49,903 bases of DNA from an uncultured bacterium. GTDB lineage: Bacteria; UBP6; UBA1177; JAKLFG01. Of the stretch, positions 33,514-43,008 are shown piece by piece. Every line of letters begins with the position of its first letter. The first letter of the stretch is position 1. The DNA lies in assembly GCA_937871295.1 (NCBI GenBank), contig CALMRE010000044.1, forward strand, positions 1 to 49,903, in the 5' to 3' direction. The notes under the pieces are model-generated. The model saw only the letters and a program-made list of their open reading frames with translations. It searched no databases and had not been told where the DNA came from. The position numbers and the translations under genes were made by a program.

Positions 33514-35238
33514 ATGATCAGCACCGGCGCTACGAAGAAGATCGAAAGCCTGATGGCACGGTACCCCAAAAAGGAATCGGCTTTGATGCCCGCCCTGATG
33601 ATCGTCCAGAAGGAGAACGGGAATGTTCTTTCAAAGGGCGATATCGAGGAGACGGCGAAGCTGATCGGCGTGACCGACGCGAAGGCCTTCGGCGTCGCGA
33701 CCTTTTACACCATGTACAATGTGAAGGAGAAGATCGGCAAGTACCACCTGCAGGTCGACACCAACATCCCGGCGACCCTCGCGGGGGCGAAGAAGATACT
33801 GGCATACATCGAGAAGAAACTGGGCATTAAGGCGGGGCAGACGACCGCCGACGGGCTCTTCACGCTTCACGAGGTCGAGTGTCTCGCCTCCTGCGGCACC
33901 TGCCCGGTCATTCAGGTCAACGACACCTACTACGAGAATCTGACCGTCAAGAAGGTCGACCTCCTCATCGAATCGCTGAAAAAGGGCGAGATGCCCGACA
34001 ATAAGGCCAGATCGAACTGGGGGAGCGCCTGCAATGTGCTCCTCAAGAACCGCGGCGTGAAGGATGCGGCGAAACTCTCGGTCTATAAAAGAAAAGGCGG
34101 TTACAAGGCGCTTGAAAAGGCGCTGACGATGGCCCCCGAGGCGATCGTCGCCGAGGTCAAGGAGTCGGGGCTCAAGGGGCGCGGCGGCGCCGGTTTCCCG
34201 ACCGGCACCAAGTGGGGTTTCCTGCCGAAGAACAACACCAATCCGGTCTATCTCATCTGCAACGCCGACGAGGGGGAGCCGGGGACCTACAAAGACCGCC
34301 AGATCATGGAATACGACCCGCATCTGCTCATCGAGGGGATGGCGATAGCGGCGCGCGCGCTCGGTTCGAAACTGGGCTTCATCTATATCCGCGGCGAATT
34401 CGACTGGATAGCCGATATCCTCGAGACGGCGATAGAAGAGGCGAAGAAGGGCGGTCAGCTCAAAGAGTTCGACATCATCGTCCACCGCGGCGCGGGCGCC
34501 TATGTCTGCGGCGAGGAGACGGCGCTCATCGAATCGATAGAGGGCAAACGGGGCCAGCCGCGCATGAAACCGCCCTTCCCGGCGGCGCAGGGGCTCTACG
34601 GCTGTCCGACCATCGTCAACAATGTCGAGACCTTCGCGAGCGTTCCGTTCATCATCGAGAAGGGGGCGGCCGAGTTCAAGAAGTTCGGTCCCGCCGAAAG
34701 CGCCGGGTTCCGTATCTTCGGCATCAGCGGCAATGTCAAGAAGCCGGGCGCCTACGAATACCCGATGGGGGTTTCCTTCAACGACCTCATCGCGGCGGCG
34801 GGCGGCGTTGACGGCGATCTCAAGGCGGCCATCGTCGGCGGCCTGTCGGTGGCCATCCTCAAGGCGGACGAACTGAAAGACCTCAATATGGACTACGCCT
34901 CGTGCGCTGCGAAGGGGACCGCGCTGGGTTCCGGCGGCGTCATGGTCATCAACGATACCTGGTCGATACCGGAGTTGGCCCTGCGCGCGATGAAGTTCTA
35001 CGCCCACGAATCGTGCGGCAAGTGTACGCCGTGCAAAGAAGGGTCGAAAATGACGGTCCGCGCGCTCCAGAAGATCGTGTCGGGGCAGGGGACCACAGAG
35101 GATCTCGCCAATGTCGAGCGGCTCGTGGGGACCATCAAAGGGCTCACCCTCTGCCCGGTCGGCGAGGCCTTCTCGGTGCCGATCCGCGCGATGGTCGAGA
35201 AGTTCCGCCCCGAATTCGAGGCGCTGATAAAACACTGA
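33514..35238 (+). CDS. NuoE-NuoF fusion, NADH-oxidoreducing subunit of a formate dehydrogenase
   Basis: 574 residues; two proteins normally separate are joined. Residues 1-155 are NuoE/HymA-like: C123 and C127 remain (ECLASC), but the first two Cys of the [2Fe-2S] site are D82 and A87. Residues ~165-574 are NuoF-like: FMN site GRGGAGFPTGTKW, NADH site RGAGAYVCGEETALIESIEG and a [4Fe-4S] site of C501, C504, C507 and C547. In NAD-dependent formate dehydrogenases these subunits pass electrons between FdhA and NAD. The next enzyme genes (ALDH, FdhA) support this. Its partner is probably the FDH at 37337. Confidence 0.92.
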   Translation: MISTGATKKIESLMARYPKKESALMPALMIVQKENGNVLSKGDIEETAKLIGVTDAKAFGVATFYTMYNVKEKIGKYHLQVDTNIPATLAGAKKILAYIEKKLGIKAGQTTADGLFTLHEVECLASCGTCPVIQVNDTYYENLTVKKVDLLIESLKKGEMPDNKARSNWGSACNVLLKNRGVKDAAKLSVYKRKGGYKALEKALTMAPEAIVAEVKESGLKGRGGAGFPTGTKWGFLPKNNTNPVYLICNADEGEPGTYKDRQIMEYDPHLLIEGMAIAARALGSKLGFIYIRGEFDWIADILETAIEEAKKGGQLKEFDIIVHRGAGAYVCGEETALIESIEGKRGQPRMKPPFPAAQGLYGCPTIVNNVETFASVPFIIEKGAAEFKKFGPAESAGFRIFGISGNVKKPGAYEYPMGVSFNDLIAAAGGVDGDLKAAIVGGLSVAILKADELKDLNMDYASCAAKGTALGSGGVMVINDTWSIPELALRAMKFYAHESCGKCTPCKEGSKMTVRALQKIVSGQGTTEDLANVERLVGTIKGLTLCPVGEAFSVPIRAMVEKFRPEFEALIKH

Positions 35239-35293
35239 AGTCCGGCCGAACCGTAAATTCCTCTCTCTCTTTTTCATTCCTCCCGACAAATAG

Positions 35294-35322
35294 TTGCAAG
35301 GTGACCGTTCCCGTGATATGAG
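35294..35322 (+). promoter_or_regulatory. possible promoter before the riboswitch-like leader of the aldehyde dehydrogenase
   Basis: TTGCAA (35294-35299), 17-base spacer, TATGAG (35317-35322). Predicted start ~20 bases before the leader element. The -10 is weak. Confidence 0.35.
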
Positions 35323-35349
35323 GATGGCCGTCGTTCTTTTACATCAACT

Positions 35350-35442
35350 CTCCGAGCCCGGGTTCCTGTAGCCGCTGTCGGTATGGATACCGGGACGATA
35401 AGGTATGGGGCGAAAGGCCCATGCCCCCTTTTGGAAAGGAGG
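35350..35442 (+). promoter_or_regulatory. Moco-riboswitch-like leader, divergent subtype (copy 1)
   Basis: Begins CTCCGAGCC, has TCCTGTAGCC, a stem capped by CGAAAG (ATGGG...CCCAT), and ends CCCTTTTGGAAAGGAGG. The skeleton matches the classical elements at 37165 and 46384. The AAAGGAGG at 35435-35442 is the ribosome site of the next gene and can pair with the first CTCC, so ligand-dependent hiding of the site (off switch) is inferred. Confidence 0.6.
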
Positions 35443-35447
35443 AATTC

Positions 35448-37079
35448 ATGACCAATGCTATCTTCAACCTGCCGGAATCCTACAATGAACCGACCTACGG
35501 CTATGCCCCCGGCACGAAAGAAAAGGCACTGCTGAAAGCGGAACTGAAAAAACAGTTCGAAGAGTGCATCGACATCCCGCTTATCATTGGCGGCAAAGAG
35601 CTCCGCACCGGAAAGACCCGGAATGTCGTCTGTCCCCACGACCACCGGCATGTTCTCGCGGTCTGCCACGAGGCCGGAGAGAGCGAAGTGCGCAGGGCGA
35701 TCGAAACGGCGCTGGCCGCCAAGCAACAATGGGAGAACACGCCGTGGGAGGACCGCGCGGCGGTGTTCCATCGGGCGGCAAGCCTCATCTCGGTAAAGTA
35801 CCGCTACATCCTCAACGCGGCGACGATGCTCGGCCAGTCGAAGAGCTGTTATCAGGCCGAGATAGACGCGACCTGCGAGACGGCCGATTTCTACCGCTAC
35901 AATGTCAAGTTCATGGAGCAGATCTACCGCAACCAGCCGATATCGGACCACCATGTGTGGAACCGGGTCCACTACCGGGCGCTGGAGGGGTTCGTTTATG
36001 CCGTGACGCCGTTCAATTTTACCGCCATCGGGGCGAATCTCCCCGCCGCGCCCGCCATCATGGGCAACACCGTCGTGTGGAAACCGGCATCCACTTCGCT
36101 CCTGTCCAATTACTATCTCATGCAACTCTACAAGGAGGCGGGGCTTCCCGACGGCGTCATCAACTTCGTACCGGGAAGCGGCGCGATGATATCGGGCATC
36201 GTGCTCGACGATCCGGCGCTCGCCGGGATACACTTCACCGGCTCGACCGGCGTGTTCAGATCGATGTGGCAGACGGTCGGCGCGAATCTTGCGAAATACC
36301 GCATCTATCCGCGACTCGTCGGCGAAACGGGCGGCAAGGACTTCATCTTTATGCACAACTCGGCCGATGTCGAAGAGGTGACGAGCGCCATTCTTCGTTC
36401 GGGGTTCGAATATCAGGGGCAGAAATGTTCCGCCTGTTCCCGGGTCTATGTGCCGCGCTCCCGATGGAAAGAAATGAGAGAAAGGCTGATCGTTCTGGTC
36501 GCGACCATCAAAGTGGGAGATGTGCTCGATTTCAGGAACTACATGAACGCGGTCATCGACGAGGCGAGTTTCGACAACACCATGCGGTATATCGATATCG
36601 CCCGCAAGTCGCCCGACGCGGAGATCGTCACCGGCGGCACCGGCGATAAATCGAAAGGCTATTTCATTCAGCCCACGATCATCGAGGCGAAGACGCCGCG
36701 CTTCATCACGATGGAGGAGGAGATATTCGCGCCGGTGGTGACGATATTCGTGTACGATGACGACAAGCTGGACGAAACCCTGAAACTGGTCGATTCGACC
36801 TCGCCCTATGCGCTGACGGGGGCGATCTTCGCGACGGATCGTCATGTGATCAACAAATTAAGCGACGCGCTTCCCAACGCGGCGGGCAACTTCTACATCA
36901 ACAACAAGCCGACCGGCGCGATGGTGGGGCATCAGCCGTTCGGCGGCGCCCGCGCCTCGGGCACCAACGATAAGGCGGGCAGTTTTCTCAACCTTATCCG
37001 CTGGACCAGTCCGCGCACGATCAAGGAATGCTTCACGCCGCCCCGGGTGTACGGCTACCCCTTCCTCGGCGAGGAATAA
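35448..37079 (+). CDS. pruA: L-glutamate gamma-semialdehyde (P5C) dehydrogenase-type aldehyde dehydrogenase
   Basis: 543 residues, the length of the ALDH4 (pruA/ALDH4A1) type. Rossmann and NAD features are clear (FNFTAIGANLPAAPAIMGN, HFTGSTGVF); the catalytic Glu is in LVGETGGKDF and the nucleophile is C327 in EYQGQKCSACSR. ALDH4 enzymes oxidise glutamate semialdehyde to glutamate with NAD+. The substrate-anchor segment (VGHQPFGGARASGTNDKAG) fits ALDH4. The gene sits between the formate dehydrogenase subunit genes and has its own Moco-riboswitch-like leader, odd for a flavin- and metal-free enzyme. Confidence 0.92.
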   Translation: MTNAIFNLPESYNEPTYGYAPGTKEKALLKAELKKQFEECIDIPLIIGGKELRTGKTRNVVCPHDHRHVLAVCHEAGESEVRRAIETALAAKQQWENTPWEDRAAVFHRAASLISVKYRYILNAATMLGQSKSCYQAEIDATCETADFYRYNVKFMEQIYRNQPISDHHVWNRVHYRALEGFVYAVTPFNFTAIGANLPAAPAIMGNTVVWKPASTSLLSNYYLMQLYKEAGLPDGVINFVPGSGAMISGIVLDDPALAGIHFTGSTGVFRSMWQTVGANLAKYRIYPRLVGETGGKDFIFMHNSADVEEVTSAILRSGFEYQGQKCSACSRVYVPRSRWKEMRERLIVLVATIKVGDVLDFRNYMNAVIDEASFDNTMRYIDIARKSPDAEIVTGGTGDKSKGYFIQPTIIEAKTPRFITMEEEIFAPVVTIFVYDDDKLDETLKLVDSTSPYALTGAIFATDRHVINKLSDALPNAAGNFYINNKPTGAMVGHQPFGGARASGTNDKAGSFLNLIRWTSPRTIKECFTPPRVYGYPFLGEE

Positions 37080-37106
37080 GGGAATATCCATAACGCTCCA
37101 TTTTCT

Positions 37107-37134
37107 TTGACACGGGCTTTGTTTTTAATATAGT
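37107..37134 (+). promoter_or_regulatory. promoter of the first formate dehydrogenase
   Basis: TTGACA (37107-37112), 16-base spacer, TATAGT (37129-37134): the best consensus match in this window. Start expected near 37141, just before the riboswitch. Confidence 0.7.
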
Positions 37135-37164
37135 TCGCGATGTTCCCGTTCCTTAAATAATTAA

Positions 37165-37260
37165 ACCCCCGAGCCTTCGATCCTACAGCGTTATGCCACG
37201 GTCGAAGGCCAATGGGCCGATACCGAAAGGTTACGGCCTCCCGCTTTGGAAAGGAGGTGC
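37165..37260 (+). promoter_or_regulatory. Moco riboswitch, classical form (before first FDH)
   Basis: CCCCCGAGCC, TCCTACAGC, then stem GGCCGATACC-GAAA-GGTTACGGCC with internal loop, CTCCC, TTTGGAAAGGAGG. This agrees with the Moco RNA motif as I remember it (GNRA-capped CCGAAAGG stem and GGAAAGGAGG end). Known members control Mo-enzyme, moa and transport genes. The start codon of fdhA is a further ~75 bases downstream, with its own GGAGGAG. Confidence 0.85.
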
Positions 37261-37336
37261 CTGTGGTTCCGGTCTTTTCCCCTGTACTCTCGAAATCATC
37301 GTCAAGTGGTCATACATTATTTCATCGGAGGAGCGC

Positions 37337-40021
37337 ATGAAGCTTATCATTAACGGAAAAGAGATCGTTGCCCAGCCCGGCATGACCGTGCTGGAGGCGG
37401 CGAAGGCCGGCGGGATCTACATCCCGTCGCTCTGTTATCATCCCCGCACCGGACAGGCCGGCAAATGCCGCGTCTGTGTCGTGGAGGTCGAAGGGATGCG
37501 CGGACTTCAGGTGTCTTGCAATTTGAAAGTGCAGGACGGAATGTCGGTGAAGACCAAGACCCCGCAGGTGCTTGCGGCGCAGAAACTGGTGGTCGACCTT
37601 CTGCTCGCGACGGGCAAACATGACTGTATCGCCTGCGAAAGCAACGGCAAGTGCGAACTGCAGGATGCCGCCTATTATCTGGGCATCGAACGCGCTCCTT
37701 TCAAGTATGACGACATCCATTACGCGGAAGGGGACAAGAGCGCTCCCTTCGTCCGGCTCGACAAGGACAAATGCATCTCCTGCGGCCGTTGTGTGGTGGC
37801 CTGCAATAATCAGGTGGTCAACGAGGTGCTTGATTTTGCCCAACGCGGATACCGGACCGAGATCGTCTGCGACGACGACAAGCCGATGGGCGATTCGTCC
37901 TGCGTCCAGTGCGGCGAATGTTCGCAGGTCTGTCCGGTCGGCGCTATCGTCGATGTGAAATCGGTCGGCAAGGCCCGTTCATGGGAAACAAAGGTCGTCC
38001 GCACCACCTGTCCGTACTGCGGCGTCGGCTGTCAGTTGGATCTCCATATGAAAGGCGATCAGATCGTGCAGGTCACCGGCACCGAAGAGGGGAGCCCGAA
38101 CAAAGGTAAGTTGTGCGTCAAGGGCCGTTACGGCTACGATTTCATCTATGCCGAGGACCGTCTGACCCATCCGCTCATCAAAGAGAACGGCGAGTTCAGA
38201 AAGGCGTCGTGGGACGAGGCGATCAACCTCGTCGCGTCGAAATTCAAGGAGGCCATCGACAAGTACGGTCCCGATTCGGTCGCCGGCGTGAGTTGCGCCC
38301 GCAGTATCAATGAAGACTCCTACAATATGCAGAAACTGTTCCGTGGGGTGTTCAAGACCAACAACATAGACCACTGCGCACGAACTTGACACGCCCCCAC
38401 GGTGGCCGGTCTGGCTGCCTCCTTCGGCTCGGGCGCGATGACCAACTCGTTCGGCGAGTTCGCAAAGGCGAAACTGATGCTCTGCATCGGGACCAACATG
38501 ACCGAGGCGCATCCGGTCGCCTCCTATTATGTCAAGCAGGCGGTGAAGAACGGCATGACCCTCATCGTCGCCGATCCGCGTAAACAGCGGCTGGTGAAGT
38601 ACGCGGAGCTGTTCGCGCAACTCAAGGTCGGCACCGATGTCGCCTTCCTCAACGGGCTCATGAATGTCCTTATCACCGAAGACCTCTACGATAAGGAATT
38701 CGTGGAAAAGAACTGCTCCGACTTCGACAAACTGAAAGAGACCGTCCTGAAATATACCCCGGAATACGCGGCGAAGATATGCGGCGTCGAACCGGAGATC
38801 ATCAGGAAGATCGCCCGAAAGATGGCGAGCGTGAAGCCGGGGGCGGTGTGCTACACGCTCGGCATCACCGAACACACCTGCGGCAAGAACAATGTCATGA
38901 GCGTCGCCAACCTGCAGATGCTGCTGGGCAACCTCGGCGTCGAATGCGGCGGCGTCAATCCGCTCCGTGGCCAGAACAATGTGCAGGGTGCGTGCGACAT
39001 GGGCGCTCTGCCCAATGTGTTCCCCGGCTATCAGAAGGTCGTCGATCCCGCCGCGCGCGAGAAATTCGAGAAGGCGTGGGGCGTTACCGGCCTTCCCGAT
39101 AAGAACGGGCTCATGATCCCCGACATGATGGCTGGTCTCGCCTCCAAGAAGGTCCGTGCCTTCTGGATATTCGGCGAGAATCTCGCCAATTCGGAACCGG
39201 ACATCCGCCATGTCGAGCATGAACTCGAATCGGCCGAATTCATCGTGGTGAACGACATTTTCCCCAACGAGACGACGAAGTTCGCCGATGTCATCTTCCC
39301 CGCCGCCGCATGGTGCGAGGATGAGGGGACCTTCACCAGCAGCGAACGCCGCGTCAACCGGGTGCGTAAGATCAAGGATGCGCCCGGCGAGGCGAAGCCG
39401 AACTGGTGGGTGTTCCAGCAGGTGGCCAAGGCGTTCGGTCAGGAATGGCCGTCGAACAGCGGCCCGGAGATATGGGACAACGAGGTTTCGAAACTGGCCC
39501 CGGCGCTCGGCGGCATAAAGTACGTGAGGATAGAGAAAGACGGCCTGCAGTGGCCCTGTCCGACCGCCGAGCATCCCGGCACCACCTTCCTGCACAAGGA
39601 GGGGAAGTTCACGCACGGAAAGGGTATATTCAAGGCGGTCGAGTGGACGCCGCCCGCCGAGGTGGAGGATGCCGAATATCCGTTCGTGCTCAGCACCGGC
39701 AGACGCCTTTCGCAGTACCACACCAGAACGCAGACCGGCAGGGCCGGCATGGATGCGATCTACAAGCGGGAGACCGCCGATATGTCGCCCGCCGACGCCG
39801 AGCGGCTCGGTATCAAGAACGGCGAGATCGTGCTGGTCAAATCGCGCCGCGGCGAGGTCAGGGTCCCGGCCCGCGTGACCGAAGAGGTGCCCAAGGGAAT
39901 GGTGTGGATGACCTTCCATTTCCGGGAAGGGAACGCCAACTGGCTCACCAACACCGCCTACGATCCCGAGACCCGGACGGCCGAATACAAGGCCTGCGCC
40001 GTCAATGTCGTCAAGTTGTGA
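37337..40021 (+). CDS. fdhA: selenocysteine formate dehydrogenase, catalytic subunit (first copy)
   Basis: 894 residues with one in-frame UGA (38387-38389) at codon 351, in the context NNIDHCART-U-H, the usual place of Sec in formate dehydrogenase. N-terminal NuoG-like part: [2Fe-2S] C33, C44, C47, C61; H95/C97/C100/C106; two ferredoxin clusters (C146-C156, C189-C199). Catalytic bis-molybdopterin part: CPYCGVGC [4Fe-4S] (C225, C228, C232, C260), Sec351, and molydopterin-binding C-terminus. It oxidises formate or reduces CO2. With the NuoEF fusion it forms an NAD-linked enzyme. The ATG at 37337 has GGAGGAG. Confidence 0.97.
38387..38419 (+). other. Sec UGA and bacterial SECIS hairpin
   Basis: UGA at 38387; hairpin GGTGGCC (38401-38407)/GGCTGCC (38413-38419) with apical loop GGTCT (38408-38412). 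The GGTCT begins 21 bases from the UGA, as in E. coli fdhF, whose loop has the same sequence. SelB binding is expected. Confidence 0.9.
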
Positions 40022-40074
40022 TCCTATTCACCCGGTCATGATATAAAGGTTTACATCGTTCTTTGACATTGACA

Positions 40075-40170
40075 ACTCCGATCCCGGGTTCCTGTAGCCA
40101 ATATCGGTATGGATACCGGGGCGATAGGGTATGGGGCGAAAGGCCCATGCCTCCCTTTTGGAAAGGAGGA
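40075..40170 (+). promoter_or_regulatory. Moco-riboswitch-like leader, divergent subtype (copy 2, before porin/mod operon)
   Basis: Nearly the same as the element at 35350: CTCCGATCCCGG, TCCTGTAGCC, GGTATGGATACCGGG, TATGGGGCGAAAGGCCCATG, CTCCCTTTTGGAAAGGAGG. It ends in the ribosome site of the porin gene, six bases before the ATG. No clear promoter of its own is seen in the 53 bases before it; read-through from fdhA is possible. Confidence 0.6.
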
Positions 40171-40175
40171 TTCTC

Positions 40176-41411
40176 ATGATCACGGTATCACGGAAGCTGT
40201 TGGCTTCCGTCGTGGTGTTCGGCGCGCTCGCCCTCGGGGCGCAGGAGACACCGGTCAAGGAAGAGGTTAAGAAAGAGTCGCGGAAAGAGGAGTCGTCGGT
40301 GCCCGATTGGGTTAAAAAGTTGGAGATCAAAGGGGACTTTCGATTCCGTTACCAGTACCAGAATTTCGAGGATGCGGTACAGGACGACACGCTGGAGCGC
40401 AATCGCCTTCTCTACCGCGCCCGGATCGGCCTCGACGCGGAGGTCAACGACTGGGCGAAGGTTCATTTCGGCATCGCATCCGGTTCGGCCGAAACGAAGA
40501 TATCGGAGAATATGCCGACACAGGCGCTCGGACAGGATGCCCGCACCTCCAATCAACCCTTCGACGATTTCTTCAGTCGCAAACCGCTCTGGATCGATCA
40601 TGCCTACGGGGAGATATCGCCGTGGAGTTGGCTGACCATCATGGGGGGCAAGATGAAGAATCCCCTGCATACCGCTTCGCAGTTGCTGTGGAGCGCCGAG
40701 GTTAATCCGGAGGGGGCCGCCGTCACCTTCGCCTACCCGATCATCGACGAATTGACGATCCTTGCCGATGCCGCCATTCTTGTTCTTGACGAGATAAAGG
40801 CGCTTGACGACCCTCTGCTGGCGGTGGCGCAGGTGGGGGCGGCGGTCACGGTGGACGATTTCGACGGGAAATTCGTGATCGGATACTACGACCCCATGTA
40901 TCTATACAACGCCGACAGCAACACCGCGCATGCACTGGAGATAAAAAAACTTATCCGGGAAGGCTATTATTGGAAAAATATTCAGGCGCTTTTCAATGTC
41001 GCCTATACCTTGGAAAAGAAATACCAGATCGGCCTTTTCGGTGAGATGACGGCAAATCTTTACGAGTTCAACGAAGAGGCTCCGTTGGGTGAAAAGGCCG
41101 ACGAAACATTGGCATGGCTCGTCGGGGCGAAGGGAGGCACCAAGGCGCTCAAGGATCTCGGCGATTTTCAATTGACGCTCGGCTATCGTCAGGCCGGTAT
41201 CGCTTCGTGGCTACCGCTTTTCAGCGAGCCGGTCGTTTTCAACGGAAAATTAAACGGAGAAGGGATCGACTTCAACGGGCAGGTCGGTTTTTACAAAGGA
41301 CTGTCGGCCGCCGTGACATTCAACTACTTCTGGACCAAGAATGCCGAATTCAACGCCGGCGAGACGGACAGCGATATCATCTTCATGCTCGATATGAACT
41401 ATAAGTTTTGA
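40176..41411 (+). CDS. putative outer-membrane porin of a molybdenum operon
   Basis: 411 residues: signal peptide (LLASVVVFGALALGAQ), short charged linker, then an amphipathic beta-rich domain with alternating aromatic residues (GDFRFRYQYQNFEDAV, VHFGIASGSAET, FTFNYFWTKN-like near the end) and a final strand DIIFMLDMNYKF ending in Phe, as outer-membrane beta-barrels do. The family looks like a 'putative porin' class. It heads the modA-DUF364-modB-modC-fmdE-fdhD run and shares its riboswitch-like leader, so I infer oxyanion or Mo/W import across the outer membrane. Confidence 0.8.
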   Translation: MITVSRKLLASVVVFGALALGAQETPVKEEVKKESRKEESSVPDWVKKLEIKGDFRFRYQYQNFEDAVQDDTLERNRLLYRARIGLDAEVNDWAKVHFGIASGSAETKISENMPTQALGQDARTSNQPFDDFFSRKPLWIDHAYGEISPWSWLTIMGGKMKNPLHTASQLLWSAEVNPEGAAVTFAYPIIDELTILADAAILVLDEIKALDDPLLAVAQVGAAVTVDDFDGKFVIGYYDPMYLYNADSNTAHALEIKKLIREGYYWKNIQALFNVAYTLEKKYQIGLFGEMTANLYEFNEEAPLGEKADETLAWLVGAKGGTKALKDLGDFQLTLGYRQAGIASWLPLFSEPVVFNGKLNGEGIDFNGQVGFYKGLSAAVTFNYFWTKNAEFNAGETDSDIIFMLDMNYKF

Positions 41412-41446
41412 GTGATGCTATGCGTGCACAACACGAGGAAAAAGTC

Positions 41447-42220
41447 ATGAAATATCGTTTTATGCTTCTTGCTCTCGCGTTCCTTTCTTTACTGCCGGGA
41501 TTTTCCTGTGCGAACAAAGGAACTGCCGCCGAACTGGCCGTGTCGGCCGGCGCGAACTTCACCGATGTGCTGAAAGAGTGCGCCGCGCTGTACGAGGCGG
41601 AGCATCCCGGCGCGAAGATCGTGCTGAATTTTGCCTCGACCGGGGTCGTTGCCCAGCAGATCATCGCCGGGGCGCCGGTCGATGTCTTTTTCTCCGCGAC
41701 GGAGAAACACGCGGAGATGGTCGCCGCCAAAGGGCTGGCCGTCGAAGGCTCGCGGAGGACCTTCCTTTCCAACGAGATAGTCGTGATAACGAGAAAAGGT
41801 CTGCGACACACGCTGTCCGACCCGGCGGGACTTCTTGCCGACGCGGTCAAGATCGTTGCGTTGGGCAGTCCGGAGAATCTCGCCGCGGGTATCGCCGCGA
41901 AGGAGGCGTTGGCCTTTCACGGTATTCATGAGAAGGTCGCGGAGAAAGCCGCCTACGGGGAAACGGTGCGGCAGGTCCTCGATTATGTCGTTCGCGGCGA
42001 GGCCGACGCGGGGATAGTGTTTTATACCGATTATCTGATAGCGAAAGAAAAGGTGGATCTCGCCTACACCTTTTCAAAAGAGTCCCATCGGCCGATCATC
42101 TATCCGGTCCTTGCCGTTACAGGCCGTCCGAACGAGCAAAAGGCGCTGGAATTCGTAGAGTTCCTTTCCTCGGAAAAGGCAAAGGGGATATTTACACGAT
42201 ACGGCTACCGGTTCCTGTGA
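41447..42220 (+). CDS. modA: molybdate/tungstate-binding lipoprotein ModA
   Basis: 257 residues from the ATG at 41447 (GAGGAAAAAG upstream). Lipobox PGFSC, then the ModA pattern: ELAVSAGANFTDVLKECAALYE, FASTGVVAQQIIAGAPVDVFFSA (oxyanion site), then GEADAGIVFYTDY. It binds molybdate or tungstate in the periplasm and hands it to ModBC. Which metal cannot be told from the residues seen. Confidence 0.95.
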   Translation: MKYRFMLLALAFLSLLPGFSCANKGTAAELAVSAGANFTDVLKECAALYEAEHPGAKIVLNFASTGVVAQQIIAGAPVDVFFSATEKHAEMVAAKGLAVEGSRRTFLSNEIVVITRKGLRHTLSDPAGLLADAVKIVALGSPENLAAGIAAKEALAFHGIHEKVAEKAAYGETVRQVLDYVVRGEADAGIVFYTDYLIAKEKVDLAYTFSKESHRPIIYPVLAVTGRPNEQKALEFVEFLSSEKAKGIFTRYGYRFL

Positions 42221-42240
42221 TGCTTTCGAGGGAAGGTAAG

Positions 42241-43008
42241 ATGCGCGACAATGCGATACTGACCGAAGCGGTCGTCAGGCTGAAAAAGATGCTGACGGCC
42301 GATCAACCGCTCCTCGACCTGCGCATATCGGTACGGGCCGTCTGTCTGACCCCGGAGGAGGCGATAGGAAATCCGATGCGGAGGGATTATCCGATCATCG
42401 AGGGGAAAGAGCGGGTCATTGAGGCTACCGTACTGCACAGCAAGGGACAGGCGTTCACCGATGACCCCGGCGAGTTCACCGGCACCGTGCAGGAGATATT
42501 CGATCTCGATCTCTCGTCCAACCGGAACCGCGCCATCGTCATCGCCGCGATGAACGCCCTGCTTGGTCATCGCGGACTGGTCGACGGCACCGTTCATTGC
42601 AGAAATGAAGACCCGGAAAAATGTTCGAAAGAGATAGCCCTCCATATTTTCGAGAAATTCGGCCGTGTCACGGTGGGATTGATCGGTCTGAATCCGGCGC
42701 TGTTGGAAGCGCTCGCGAACACCTTCGGCGCGGAACGGGTCCGCGCAACCGATCTCAACCGGAAGAACATCGGAACCGTCAAATACGGCGTCGAGATAGG
42801 GGACGGTCGCGAACGGACCGAGGATATGGTCCGTTCATCGGATATCCTTCTGATCACCGGGACCACGCTGGTGAACGGCACCCTCGACGGTATTTTGGAT
42901 CTTGTCGCCCGCTACGGGAAGAACTATCTGCTGTACGGCACGACCATTGCCGGCGTCGCCCGGCTCAGGGGACTCGACCGTATCTGTCCGTATGCGAGGA
43001 ACGGTTGA
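42241..43008 (+). CDS. DUF364/DUF4213 Rossmann-like, putative heavy-metal chelation protein
   Basis: 255 residues from the ATG at 42241 (GAGGGAAGG upstream); a GTG/ATG at 42217-42220 is possible. The domain order fits DUF4213 followed by DUF364: IIEGKERVIEATVLHSKGQAFT, VIAAMNALL, VTVGLIGLNPALLEALAN and LLITGTTLVNGTLDGILDL. DUF364 proteins are described as putative metal-chelation proteins but have no proven function. Here it lies between modA and modB and its stop overlaps the modB start (TGATG), which ties it to molybdate or tungstate handling. Confidence 0.82.
   Translation: MRDNAILTEAVVRLKKMLTADQPLLDLRISVRAVCLTPEEAIGNPMRRDYPIIEGKERVIEATVLHSKGQAFTDDPGEFTGTVQEIFDLDLSSNRNRAIVIAAMNALLGHRGLVDGTVHCRNEDPEKCSKEIALHIFEKFGRVTVGLIGLNPALLEALANTFGAERVRATDLNRKNIGTVKYGVEIGDGRERTEDMVRSSDILLITGTTLVNGTLDGILDLVARYGKNYLLYGTTIAGVARLRGLDRICPYARNG

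Noticed and set aside
38387-38402. Two separate ORFs (37193-38389 and 38402-40021) suggesting a broken formate dehydrogenase
   Set aside because: The frames are the same, the UGA is at the conserved Sec position and a SECIS hairpin follows.
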